Translations under genes and position numbers: made by a program
Source: an uncultured Phycisphaerae bacterium
GTDB taxonomy: Bacteria > Planctomycetota > Phycisphaerae > Sedimentisphaerales > Anaerohalosphaeraceae
Assembly: GCA_937949545.1 (NCBI GenBank)
Contig: CALEDR010000010.1
Span: 1-40,504, forward strand
Reading direction: 5' to 3'
Length of the DNA stretch: 40,504 bases
Shown: piece after piece, positions 24,315-37,042 of the stretch
Layout of the letters: each line of letters opens with the position of its first letter
Numbering within the stretch: the first letter of the stretch is position 1
Notes under the pieces: generated by a model
Told to the model about the DNA's origin: nothing
Databases searched by the model: none
What the model saw: the letters and a program-made list of their open reading frames with translations, nothing else

Positions 24315-25367
24315 GTGTTCGAGTCGATTGTGGGCTGGTTCAGCAAGGATATGGGCATAGACCTCGGAACGTGCAATACCCTGGTCTGTGTCCGCAATGA
24401 AGGAATCGTCCTCAACGAACCGTCGGTGGTTGCGGTCCGAAAAGGAACCAATATCGTCCTGAATAACGGAGAAGCCGTCGGTCTGGTAGCCAAAGAGATG
24501 CTCGGCAAGACCCCCGGCTCTATCAGTGCCATCCGCCCCCTCAAAGACGGTGTCATCAGCGATTTTGAAATCACCGAGGCGATGCTCAGTTATTTCATCC
24601 GCAAAGTGCACGGCCGCGGGCGGCTTTTGAGTCCCCGAATTGTGATTGCCGTGCCCAGCGGAATTACTGCTGTGGAGCGTCGGGCGGTGATTGAAAGTGC
24701 AATGCGGGCGGGGGCTCGCAAAGTATATCTGGTGGATGAGCCGATGGCTGCCGGCATCGGAGCGGGACTGCCAATTACCGAGCCGACGGCTTCGATGGTC
24801 GTCGATATCGGCGGCGGCACTACAGAAGTGGCGATTATGAGTCTGGCCGACATCAGCACCTGCGAATCGATTCGAATCGGGGGTGATGATTTCGATGAAG
24901 CCCTGATTAATCACCTCAAACGCACCTACAATCTGCTCATCGGAGAGGCCCGTGCCGAGCAGGTCAAGATTCAGATCGGTTCGGCAGCGCCGCTGGAGCA
25001 GGAGATGACCATGGAAGTGGCCGGACGCGATACCATCTCCGGCCTGCCGCGAAAAATTGTCATTACCAGCGAGGAAATCCGCGAGGCCTTCCGGGAGCCG
25101 ATTGCGGGCATCATCGAAACGGTGATGCGCACCCTCGAAAGGGCCGAGCCGGAACTGGCCGCCGATTTGATTGAAAACGGGGTGCATTTGTGCGGCGGTG
25201 GTTCGCTTCTGCGGGGGATGGATACGGTTCTGTCCAACGCCACGGGACTGAAAGTCGTCCATGCGGAGGACCCGCTCACCTGTGTGGCCCGCGGCACTAG
25301 TGTTTATCTGGAAAACCTCGAAATCTGGAAAGATGTTCTGGACGAAAGCGGCTATGGATGGGATTAG
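24315..25367 (+). CDS. mreB: Rod-shape determining protein MreB (actin homologue)
   Basis: 350 aa from GTG 24315, which has GGGAG at 24305-24309; the upstream TTG at 24300 has none. Nucleotide-binding motifs of the actin fold are present: MGIDLGTCNTLV (phosphate 1, with Cys where Ala is usual), VVDIGGGTTEVAIMSL (phosphate 2) and LCGGGSLLRGMD (adenosine). The N-terminal FESIVGWFSKD is a short amphipathic segment that could contact the membrane. MreB polymers direct lateral cell-wall synthesis together with MreC, MreD and PBP2, all encoded next in the same direction. Confidence 0.96.
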   Translation: MFESIVGWFSKDMGIDLGTCNTLVCVRNEGIVLNEPSVVAVRKGTNIVLNNGEAVGLVAKEMLGKTPGSISAIRPLKDGVISDFEITEAMLSYFIRKVHGRGRLLSPRIVIAVPSGITAVERRAVIESAMRAGARKVYLVDEPMAAGIGAGLPITEPTASMVVDIGGGTTEVAIMSLADISTCESIRIGGDDFDEALINHLKRTYNLLIGEARAEQVKIQIGSAAPLEQEMTMEVAGRDTISGLPRKIVITSEEIREAFREPIAGIIETVMRTLERAEPELAADLIENGVHLCGGGSLLRGMDTVLSNATGLKVVHAEDPLTCVARGTSVYLENLEIWKDVLDESGYGWD

Positions 25368-25410
25368 CCCGTCCGGGGCTGCAGTTGCAGCGGCTGACCG
25401 TTAGCAGGAT

Positions 25411-26241
25411 ATGGCCGTTAAGAAAAATCACCTATCACCGGGTCTGCTGTTTATAACCCTGCTCCTGGCAGGGTTTATTCTTCTTTGGCTGCCGCAGCGG
25501 ATAACCTGTCATTTGAATTTTCTATTTGTGTCTGTTTTTGACCCGGTTTTGTGTTTGGGTCGAACGTTTGAAGCAGGCAAGTTTCGCGCCGCCGCCGAAG
25601 GACAGACGGTGGATGCCGCCGAATATGAGCGGCTCTGGAAGGCCTATCAGAATCTGTCGGCTCAGTATCAGGCCCTGCATCGGGAATACGAGATATTGGC
25701 TCGGTTTCGGAAAGAAAAGCCGCTGCCCTGGGCGGGACTGGTGCTGGCCCCCGTAAGTTCCTCCGTCCGAGGCCTCCGACACGAACTGATTATCAGCCGC
25801 GGCAGCGATCACGGGTTGGCTCCCGGGCAGATGGTACTTTCCGAGAAGGGAGACAGTGTGCTCGGCATTGTTCAGGAGGTTTCAGCGCGTCTGTCACGGG
25901 TTCGGCTTCTGACGGATTCCTCCGTTACACTGGAGGTGCGGATTCGCCGCGAAGGGGCTGAACTGGAATATGTCGGGCGAATGTCGGGAGACGGCAAAAC
26001 CGGCTGCCGGATTCCGCTGCTGTCCCGGGATTATGATATTCGAGAAGGGGATGTGGTGTTTGCCGCACCGCAGCCGGGGGTTCTGGAAACCCCGCTGGTG
26101 GTCGGCCGGTGTGTTCGGGTGCGTCCCGATGAAGAGCATCCGCTTCTGTGGGATATTGCTGTTCGTCCGGTAGAGGATGCCTACGCCCAAAAAGTTGTGG
26201 CCGTAGCAGTACCCGCTCTTTCCCTGCCGAATACGCCATAA
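25411..26241 (+). CDS. mreC: Rod-shape determining protein MreC
   Basis: A 276-aa protein with one N-terminal membrane helix (LLFITLLLAGFILLWLP), a coiled coil (about 65-105, AAEYERLWKAYQNLSAQYQAL), and the two periplasmic beta-barrel domains typical of MreC (GLVLAPVSSSVRG, ISRGSDHGLAPGQMVLSEKG, GVLETPLVVGRC). It links the cytoplasmic MreB filament to PBP2. It starts at ATG with AGGA upstream, 43 bp after mreB, and is followed 11 bp later by mreD. Confidence 0.92.
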   Translation: MAVKKNHLSPGLLFITLLLAGFILLWLPQRITCHLNFLFVSVFDPVLCLGRTFEAGKFRAAAEGQTVDAAEYERLWKAYQNLSAQYQALHREYEILARFRKEKPLPWAGLVLAPVSSSVRGLRHELIISRGSDHGLAPGQMVLSEKGDSVLGIVQEVSARLSRVRLLTDSSVTLEVRIRREGAELEYVGRMSGDGKTGCRIPLLSRDYDIREGDVVFAAPQPGVLETPLVVGRCVRVRPDEEHPLLWDIAVRPVEDAYAQKVVAVAVPALSLPNTP

Positions 26242-26252
26242 GGGCTTTTTCT

Positions 26253-26780
26253 ATGCGCTGGTTTTGGTTTATACTGCTGACCCTTTTGACAGTGTTGCTG
26301 GAGGCCGGCAACCTGCTGAATCTGATTGCGTTCGGGTACGGTCAGGTTCGTCCGAGTCTCCTGCTGATTCTGCTGATTTTTGCGGCCCTGCGGGCCGAAC
26401 CGCTTGAGGCCGTGGGGCTTTCCTTTCTGCTGGGCTTTGCGGCGGATTTGTCCGGGGCGGTGGTGGGGCCCAATACCGTCTGCTGGGGGCTGGCCGGTTC
26501 ACTGCTCTGTCAGATGCAGGGAATTTTGAATGTCCGTTCTTCGATTTATCAGATTGCGGTCGTTTTGGTTTCCTCCCTGATTCTGATGGCGGTATCACAC
26601 GGTTTGGCGGTTTTAAAAACGGAACAGGCAGGGGTTCTGCCGATGCGGATCCTGCTGGGACGGGCTTTTTATACGGCGGCGGTCGTTCCGGTTTTGTGGC
26701 CGATGCTGGAGCGTTTGTGGCCCTTCCTGAAAAAACCGCAGCCGGGACGTTCTGCCGGGATACGGCTGGGCCATGTATAA
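26253..26780 (+). CDS. mreD: Rod-shape determining protein MreD
   Basis: 175 aa from ATG 26253. It is almost entirely hydrophobic, with about five membrane segments (WFILLTLLTVLLEAG, PSLLLILLIFAALRA, AVGLSFLLGFAADLSG and others), as expected for MreD, and sits between mreC and the PBP2 gene. The stop codon overlaps the PBP2 start by 8 bp, so translation is probably coupled. MreD has little sequence conservation, so the call rests on topology and position. Confidence 0.88.
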   Translation: MRWFWFILLTLLTVLLEAGNLLNLIAFGYGQVRPSLLLILLIFAALRAEPLEAVGLSFLLGFAADLSGAVVGPNTVCWGLAGSLLCQMQGILNVRSSIYQIAVVLVSSLILMAVSHGLAVLKTEQAGVLPMRILLGRAFYTAAVVPVLWPMLERLWPFLKKPQPGRSAGIRLGHV

Positions 26781-28926
26781 AATCAGACTATTCATCCTGA
26801 TTGTATTCTTTGCCGCTGCCGCTGTGATTTGTCTGGTTCGGCTGGCCAATCTGCAGCTCGTGCATTGTCAGGATTACCGCCAGGCGATTGCCGATAAGCA
26901 GATTCTGGAACCCCAGCCCCTGCCGACGATTCGGGGAAATATTCTCGACCGAAAAGGCGTCGTGCTGGCCAAGGATGTCCCGGTTTTTTATGCCTATGTC
27001 AATTATCGGCTTTGCCGGCTTCTGGATGAGCGTTTCTGGGAGGCTCAGATGCAGCGTCAGCGGCTTGACGAAACGGTATCTCCTCAGCGCCTCCGCTATG
27101 ATATTCAGGCACGTTTTTCGGAGGATTTCAGCCGGCTGAATCGGATTCTGGCTTTCGCAGAGCGGGTCGGTGCTTCCCGGGGGGAGGTTCTCCAGTCAAT
27201 TGAACGGATTAACAGCCGAATCTGGGAAATGGGATGCTATGTTTACTGGCGTCGGGTCAATCCCAACGGGACGCTGGACGACTACCGCCGTCAAAAAGAG
27301 GAAATCAGACCTGCGGAGGTGTTCGGGCTTCGCCTGGTGGAGATGCAGCAAACCTATCCGGTTTTTGAAATTCCTGCGGAACATCTGGTGGAGGCGCAGG
27401 CGGAGTTGAGCGGGCTCAAAGACGTTGAAATCCGCACACACGGCCAGCGTATTTACCCCAGACGCACGGCGGCCTGCCAGATTATCGGCTGGGTCGGACT
27501 GGTTCAGGAAGAAGAAAAAGAGCTCTTCAGCCAGGATGAATATCTGCGTTACCTGGAAGGAGAGGTCATCGGCAAAGCAGGAATCGAGCGGATGTGTGAA
27601 CCGATTCTTCGCGGACGCCGCGGAGAGGTCATTTATGACAAGGACGGCCGGCTGCTTCAGCGAAGAGAACCCCAATACGGACAAACAGTTCAGCTGACGC
27701 TGGATGTGGACCTTCAGGAGCGAATCGAAAAGTATCTTCAGCATCCGGACCTCCCGCCGGAGGTAGCTTCCGTTGTCAGCCGACGGGCCTCTGCCGTGGT
27801 GCTCGAGGCAGCCACGGGAGATATTCTGGCTATGGTGTCCACGCCCCAGTATGATTTGAACAAGGCCCGTCAGATCGCCGGGCGGCTCGTTTCGGACCCC
27901 AATACGCCGATGCGGCACAAGGCCCTCGAAGTCAATTATCCGCCGGGCTCAACCATCAAACCGCTGATTCTGCTTATCGGTCTGGAGGAGAAGAAGATTA
28001 CTCCCTATGAAATTATCTCCTGCCCGGCCCATTCACCTCCTTCAGGATGGCCCAGCTGTCTGGCCCAGACCCGTTTTTCCCGGATGGGGCACGACTGGCG
28101 ATGGGCCGATGAGGGCGGCAATATCGCTCGAAATGCCCTGCGCGGCAGCTGCAATATTTATTTTTCCCGTCTGGCGGACCGGATTGACAGCGGGGCGCTC
28201 CAGCGTTGGTTCTTTGAGTTGGGGTTCGGCAGACGGGTGCTGCCTGCTGTGGAATGGATTGACTCGAAAACAGGGGAACAATTGGTCTCCTGGGGGACAT
28301 TGCCGCAGGCACACGGGAGTATCGAATACGGCATTCAGCAGACGCCTTATACAAGCCTGGAGCAGATCCGGCCGATTCCCTCCAACCGGCAGTCGGAGAA
28401 GCGCTTCTGGGGAATTGGGCAGGGCAACCTTCGTGTCACGGTGCTGCAGGCGGCCAATGCTCTGGCGGCCGTGGTTCGCGGAGGAATCTACAAACCGCCC
28501 CGCCTGATTTATTTGGATGACGACCCCTTCAACCAGAAGCATCAGAAGATTCTGCCGATTTCCTCTCAGACCCTTTCGGTGGTTCGGGACGGCATGCGTG
28601 CGGCGGTCTATGAAGACGGCGGGACGGCTTACAGCACCTTTCTGGATTTTCCGCTTCGCAAAGAACTGAAGATTTACGGCAAGACGGGCTCAACGGAAAG
28701 CCCGGATATGGCCTGGTTTGAGTGTTTTGCGGAGGATTCGGCAGACCGCAGCATTGTGATTGTGGTGGCGGTGCCCGGCGGGCTTTCCGGATCCGGATAT
28801 GCGGCTCCGGTGGGCAGACAAATCCTTCAGTTTTGCTATGAAGCCGGCTATATCGGCGTGAAACCCGGAAATCCGGCATCTGCGAAGCATTCCGCCGGCC
28901 GAAGTGAGCAGGGGGCCAATCCATGA
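26773..28926 (+). CDS. mrdA: Penicillin-binding protein 2 (peptidoglycan D,D-transpeptidase)
   Basis: A 717-aa protein with an N-terminal membrane anchor (IRLFILIVFFAAAAVICLV) and a dimerisation domain opening with TIRGNILDRKGVVLA. The transpeptidase domain carries all three motifs: SxxK at 393-396 (PPGSTIKPL), SxN at 459-461 (GSCNIYF) and KTG at 637-639 (YGKTGSTE). It is longer than the usual ~630 aa; the surplus lies mainly in the region of residues 60-230 between the anchor-proximal motif and EGEVIGKAGIER. It cross-links lateral wall with the Mre complex. RodA, its usual polymerase partner, is not encoded next; the following gene, overlapping by ATGA, is a lipoprotein. Confidence 0.94.
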   Translation: MYKIRLFILIVFFAAAAVICLVRLANLQLVHCQDYRQAIADKQILEPQPLPTIRGNILDRKGVVLAKDVPVFYAYVNYRLCRLLDERFWEAQMQRQRLDETVSPQRLRYDIQARFSEDFSRLNRILAFAERVGASRGEVLQSIERINSRIWEMGCYVYWRRVNPNGTLDDYRRQKEEIRPAEVFGLRLVEMQQTYPVFEIPAEHLVEAQAELSGLKDVEIRTHGQRIYPRRTAACQIIGWVGLVQEEEKELFSQDEYLRYLEGEVIGKAGIERMCEPILRGRRGEVIYDKDGRLLQRREPQYGQTVQLTLDVDLQERIEKYLQHPDLPPEVASVVSRRASAVVLEAATGDILAMVSTPQYDLNKARQIAGRLVSDPNTPMRHKALEVNYPPGSTIKPLILLIGLEEKKITPYEIISCPAHSPPSGWPSCLAQTRFSRMGHDWRWADEGGNIARNALRGSCNIYFSRLADRIDSGALQRWFFELGFGRRVLPAVEWIDSKTGEQLVSWGTLPQAHGSIEYGIQQTPYTSLEQIRPIPSNRQSEKRFWGIGQGNLRVTVLQAANALAAVVRGGIYKPPRLIYLDDDPFNQKHQKILPISSQTLSVVRDGMRAAVYEDGGTAYSTFLDFPLRKELKIYGKTGSTESPDMAWFECFAEDSADRSIVIVVAVPGGLSGSGYAAPVGRQILQFCYEAGYIGVKPGNPASAKHSAGRSEQGANP

Positions 28927-29939
28927 TTCCTTGGTGGAAAAGACTTCCGGCTGCAATAGGACTGGCTGCTGTTTTGGTTTTGAGCGGCTGCGGATTGGAC
29001 GGCGGACCTCGGCCCCGCTGGGGATTTACGCCCAAACAGTATTACGGTGACCCCAATAATCTGGGGACACATTCCTACGGCTACGGCGGCCGAGAAGGAT
29101 TCGGCATCTTATATACCCTTCGCGGCGGCACCATCGACCCGGACCACCTTCGCGGAACAGCGGATCTGACCCGACATGCCTATCTGAAGGCGTATGCCGC
29201 TATCGTTAATGGACGAAGCCGGTTTCAGGTTGGTCCGGCCTTTGAATTGACGACCAATACGGTTCAGCTGACATACCCGTCAGACTGGATGCAGCGGCCT
29301 CGTTCTGAGCGGGAGAGGATTGCTTACGAGGCCGCCGTGATTATCGCACCGGCAGTGGCCTATCATTCCTCCGTGTGGCACGAGATGCTCACCTGGCAGG
29401 GCCTGCGTTTTGCCTTGATTGAGCCGGAACATGAGTCTGCTTTCTCCTGGGAGGATTTGTATTCCAACGCTCTCGGGGCTCATCTGGCCGTCCGGGCTAT
29501 CCGGAGCGGTGCGATGACGGTGCCTGATTATAACGAGGCCATGACGGAATTAATCCGACAGACGCTGGAGGAACTTCAGGTTGTCTCCCGTTCGCAGGCC
29601 CTTGCCTATTTGGAACGGATGCGGGGCAAATGGTTCACGGCGGACAAACTCCTCCGGCGCCAGATGGATATCGGGTTTGAAACCGGTCAGATTACTCCCT
29701 GTCGGATTCCGGGACTGACCGATCAGCCGCCTGTTTCGCTGCCCTGGCCCAATCTGGATGGACTTGAGCCCTACGGCCTTCGGGTGGTGTACACCCTCCA
29801 ATCTTCCTATCTTGAAGCAGGGGCTCTCAAGCGGCGAGCTGGAATTCAGGGACCGCTTGAACCGCTCGAACACTTCCCGCTGATTATGGAGTCCATCAAG
29901 AAAGAGGCCCGGGAAAAATACGGGTATCTTCTTGAGTGA
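28923..29939 (+). CDS. Lipoprotein, DUF4056-like
   Basis: A 338-aa protein sharing ATGA with the PBP2 gene stop. The lipobox LSGC places the lipid-modified cysteine at residue 23. The body resembles the DUF4056 family: PRWGFTPKQYYGDPNNLGTH near the N-terminus, GILYTLRGGTIDPDHLRG, then SVWHEMLTWQG, in which the His-Glu pair could bind metal, and SWEDLYSNALGAHLAVRA. The function of the family is unknown. Translational coupling to PBP2 suggests an envelope role. It converges with the frameshifted gene, whose 3' end is only 4 bp away, and no terminator hairpin separates them. Confidence 0.75.
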   Translation: MIPWWKRLPAAIGLAAVLVLSGCGLDGGPRPRWGFTPKQYYGDPNNLGTHSYGYGGREGFGILYTLRGGTIDPDHLRGTADLTRHAYLKAYAAIVNGRSRFQVGPAFELTTNTVQLTYPSDWMQRPRSERERIAYEAAVIIAPAVAYHSSVWHEMLTWQGLRFALIEPEHESAFSWEDLYSNALGAHLAVRAIRSGAMTVPDYNEAMTELIRQTLEELQVVSRSQALAYLERMRGKWFTADKLLRRQMDIGFETGQITPCRIPGLTDQPPVSLPWPNLDGLEPYGLRVVYTLQSSYLEAGALKRRAGIQGPLEPLEHFPLIMESIKKEAREKYGYLLE

Positions 29940-29943
29940 CCAC

Positions 29944-30326
29944 TCACGGGCAGGAAGAACTCGGTTCATATCCGCATTCGAGCCACTGTCCGGCCAAAGC
30001 ATCTAAATCTCTTATGTCTGTCCGGCAGTCCCTGTTCAGGTCGGCATAGGGATAAGAAGGACATCGGGGTTCATTGCGAAAGTGCGTCAAAACAACCCGG
30101 TCTGTCTCGTAGAGGATGTCAAACGTCCCTTCTTCGAAAGTTACCTCAGAAGCCGCATTGATAAAGCGGCCGCTGACATTGCCGGCTTCAATAATCACAA
30201 AGGAATCTTCGTAATTCGGTACATAACCGTCCAGCAGGTCCACATCGAGGTATCCGTCCAGAACGACCTGTCCGCCTTCCTGGGCTTGTGCGGTCAGCAC
30301 GGAATAGTCCCATGCGGAAGAGAGGA
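29944..30326 (-). pseudogene. C-terminal fragment of the frameshifted secreted protein, dockerin-like tail
   Basis: This frame holds the missing end of the gene at 30188-31648. Before the GTG at 30300 it already reads SSAWDYSV, then LTAQAQEGGQVVLDGYLDVD, which continues the upstream beta-rich domain naturally, while the original frame runs into Arg-rich nonsense. It ends with ADLNRDCRTDIRDLDALAGQWL, the same kind of dockerin-like tail seen at 3264 and 8512. Deleting one base in the ggaagagagg stretch at 30317-30326 would rejoin the frames. It has no ribosome site, so is unlikely to be an independent gene. Confidence 0.75.
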
Positions 30327-31648
30327 CCGCCGATACCGATTTTCAGCGTCCCGTTCGGCCCCTGAGAATAGTTGTAAATCACCTCCAGAAATTTCCACAG
30401 GCCGCTGACGCCGGGCATGACGGTGCCGCTTTCGTTGTCCACATCGGCTCGAATCCAGCCCCACCCCTCAAGAGTTCCTCCTTTCAGTACAATCGGATTG
30501 GCCAAACCGGTGTCATATTCGGCGGCAATCTGCCCTCCATCCATCCGAATCACACCATCCGGCAAGACGATAATTTGTTCCCCTGCCTCGTGATGGGCTG
30601 CCGAAAGGTCGGCAAAAAGGTCATTGTCCGGGTCATACGCCAGATAGATCAATCCCCGTCCGCCCGGTTTGTCGAAGGTTCCACCGACAGCCACCGAGCC
30701 CTGCAGGTCCGCCCATGACCCGTCGTAGATGTTCAATTCCCCGCGGCTGCCGGGATAAAGGGCAATGGCTGTATGTCCGGAATGAAGCAGCTTGGACCCG
30801 GTCAGGTTAATTGCGGCCGTGCCGCCCATTCCAAGATTCAGGCCGATGGCGTCCCACCAGGAGTTTTCAACGAGCAGCTCCGTTTGATGGGCTGTCCCAA
30901 CGACATCGATGACGGCCGAGGAACGGGCGTGCCGGGCCATTTCCAGATAGCCGAAATCCATCCGGGCTCCGTTGCTTAGCGTGACGGTTGTCTGGCCGTA
31001 AATGGACATCCCGAAGTAGCCGTCTACATACCATTCCGTGTCCTCTCCATCAACGAGAAAAGATGCTTTTCCATCGATGCCGCTCTGACCGTGCCCGTGT
31101 TCTAGAAGGGCCCCATCTGTCACGGAGACCTGCGCCGAGCCGAGCACGCCGTAAAAAAAGCCATGCCAGCCGTCATTTCGCCAGCCGCTCCAGAAGGTTT
31201 CCGGCCCGCTCAGACAAAGGGCTCCGACGGCTTGGGCATTGTCCGCAATCAGCATTTCGCCGCTGTAGATCCCTCCGCCCCGAATAGACAGGGAGCTGGA
31301 TTGCGTGTCGGCAAGAAAGAACGTGCGGTTGGAGTCATCTGCGGCATCCAGCAGATAAATATGACCGTTCAATAGCAGTGTCAAATCTGAACCGTCAATG
31401 GTCATTCGGTCGTGGGTATAGTCTGATTCGAACCAGACGGTGTAGGCACTCGGCAGCGTGAAGTAAACACAATCATCAGGTCCCGGTACCGCCGGCGGAT
31501 TCCAGTAGTCCGGCTGTCCCATTTCCCCGCCCGAAGGGGACGCCCAGTAGAAATCGCCGGAAAAACAAACCGAAGCAGTCAGCAGGAAAAATGTAAAAAG
31601 AAGGGCTTTCGCTTCATTTTCTGCCCTCCTTTGAATCAAAAAGCACAC
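30188..31648 (-). CDS. Secreted beta-repeat protein, frameshifted at the 3' end and probably also at the start
   Basis: The main part is a repetitive beta-rich extracellular protein with strand patterns such as AQVSVTDGALLEHGHG, TTVTLSNGARMDFGYLEMA and AAINLTGSKLLHSG, like autotransporter- or adhesin-type solenoids. After LKIGIGG the frame turns into Arg/Pro-rich nonsense, and the true C-terminus continues in the frame at 29944-30326. At the 5' end, an ideal AAAGGAGG (31625-31632) stands 7 nt from an ATG at 31617, but that ATG is out of frame and stops after 12 codons. One extra base after it would give a normal signal peptide (KALLFTFFLLTASVCFSG). The in-frame GTG at 31648 has no ribosome site. 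Either this is a pseudogene or the sequence has two base errors. Confidence 0.65.
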   Translation of the reverse strand: MCFLIQRRAENEAKALLFTFFLLTASVCFSGDFYWASPSGGEMGQPDYWNPPAVPGPDDCVYFTLPSAYTVWFESDYTHDRMTIDGSDLTLLLNGHIYLLDAADDSNRTFFLADTQSSSLSIRGGGIYSGEMLIADNAQAVGALCLSGPETFWSGWRNDGWHGFFYGVLGSAQVSVTDGALLEHGHGQSGIDGKASFLVDGEDTEWYVDGYFGMSIYGQTTVTLSNGARMDFGYLEMARHARSSAVIDVVGTAHQTELLVENSWWDAIGLNLGMGGTAAINLTGSKLLHSGHTAIALYPGSRGELNIYDGSWADLQGSVAVGGTFDKPGGRGLIYLAYDPDNDLFADLSAAHHEAGEQIIVLPDGVIRMDGGQIAAEYDTGLANPIVLKGGTLEGWGWIRADVDNESGTVMPGVSGLWKFLEVIYNYSQGPNGTLKIGIGGPLFRMGLFRADRTSPGRRTGRSGRIPRCGPAGRLCTELRRFLCDY

Positions 31649-31765
31649 TTTGCCGGTGCTGGCAGAAACGCTTGACTGTTTTCAGATGCTCATAAAGAGC
31701 GAGGGAGGAAAGGGGAAATCCGGCTGTTTCGGCCGAGTCCTCTTATACGCTCTTATAAAAAGAAT

Positions 31766-31794
31766 ATTTTCCAACAAAAAACCGCTTTTGTCAA
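31766..31794 (-). promoter_or_regulatory. Possible promoter of the frameshifted gene
   Basis: On the minus strand, TTGACA (31789-31794) and GAAAAT (31766-31771) are 17 bp apart. The start would be near 31759, giving a leader of about 140 nt before the ATG at 31617. The -35 is perfect and the -10 is weak. Confidence 0.4.
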
Positions 31795-31880
31795 AATAAA
31801 TCTGCCCAAAGTGGGATGGCCAAGGAACACCCGTGTCCCCTTTACGAGGGTTCGCTGAATGGCGGCCGGAGCGATGGGGA

Positions 31881-31952
31881 GTGAGTTTATGGACAATAGC
31901 TGTGGGGGGGCATCTGAAGACATTGCGGTTACGGAATGTCTCCAAAACTCAC
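31881..31952. repeat. Nested inverted repeat (possible structured RNA or operator)
   Basis: An 8-bp perfect outer stem (31881-31888 with 31945-31952) encloses a 7-bp perfect inner stem (31918-31924 with 31935-31941) around a 10-nt loop. No T-tract follows on either strand, so it does not look like a terminator. The direction of transcription, if any, is unknown. Confidence 0.5.
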
Positions 31953-32003
31953 AGGCCCTTAAAAAGAAAGACTTCCATATGCTGAGTGGAAAGGAAAGGC
32001 CCC

Positions 32004-32192
32004 ATGGATACCAAACCGACAGATTATTTTGAACAGATTGGACGCATGAAACAGAAACTGACAGGTATAAACAGCGGATCTGCGGGGTCCGATCGGCCCG
32101 TCAGGATGACGTCAATCGGATGCCGGCAGCGTGCCGGACAGCAGTCCAATCCAGTCTTAGCAGGTATGGTATTGCCGGTGTTGGATGGCTAA
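32004..32192 (+). CDS. Doubtful small protein or gene remnant (62 aa)
   Basis: ATG 32004 follows AAAGGAAAGG at 31990-31999. The first 23 residues (MDTKPTDYFEQIGRMKQKL and following) look protein-like. The rest is low in hydrophobic residues and runs through two inverted repeats. It could be the 5' remnant of a larger gene. No family is recognised. Confidence 0.2.
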   Translation: MDTKPTDYFEQIGRMKQKLTGINSGSAGSDRPVRMTSIGCRQRAGQQSNPVLAGMVLPVLDG

Positions 32193-32378
32193 GGGAACCA
32201 GAGGAGGCGGTATAGTTGTCCTGGGTATGACGAATCTGGTCGGACCCTGTGTATCTGAATACCATCCTAATTGATGATGCAGCTGTCGGGCGGCCAACGG
32301 GTTGGTATTCAAGTCAAACCATGCATCAGCTGCTGTGTTTTCTCCTTTCTAAAAAAGGACACACTTCAGGTTTTTTGA

Positions 32379-32408
32379 TTGCATATTTTCTTGAAAGTAT
32401 GGAATAAT
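32379..32408 (+). promoter_or_regulatory. Possible cas operon promoter
   Basis: TTGCAT (32379-32384) and AATAAT (32403-32408) are spaced by 18 bp and lie 23 bp before the cas3 start codon. The T-run at 32371-32376 just upstream may help. A competing TTGATT (32375-32380) has only a poor -10 at 17 bp. Confidence 0.4.
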
Positions 32409-32430
32409 AACGCTGAATGGAGGTGGACTT

Positions 32431-37012
<4,582 letters not shown>

Positions 37013-37042
37013 AGTTTTTTTGAAAGAAAAGGAGACTATATT

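Larger units (their letters stand above)
31649..32430. other. 782-bp inverted-repeat-rich region without a convincing gene
   Basis: This stretch between the frameshifted gene and cas3 holds no clear coding sequence. It contains several perfect inverted repeats: 31881-31888 with 31945-31952 enclosing 31918-31924 with 31935-31941; 32123-32128 with 32132-32137; 32156-32161 with 32188-32193; 32257-32263 with 32304-32310; and 32343-32348 with 32354-32359. GGTAT occurs at 32163, 32168, 32209, 32224 and 32304, and inverted at 32259. It may hold a degraded element or a regulatory RNA. Confidence 0.6.

Noticed and set aside
31682-31945. 87-aa minus-strand frame upstream of the frameshifted gene
   Set aside because: No ribosome site, unlike composition, overlaps the likely promoter and the nested inverted repeat.
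32145-32155. CAATCCA near the cas operon as a tracr-like anti-repeat
   Set aside because: Only about 7 bases match the repeat complement, and type I-C systems need no tracrRNA.
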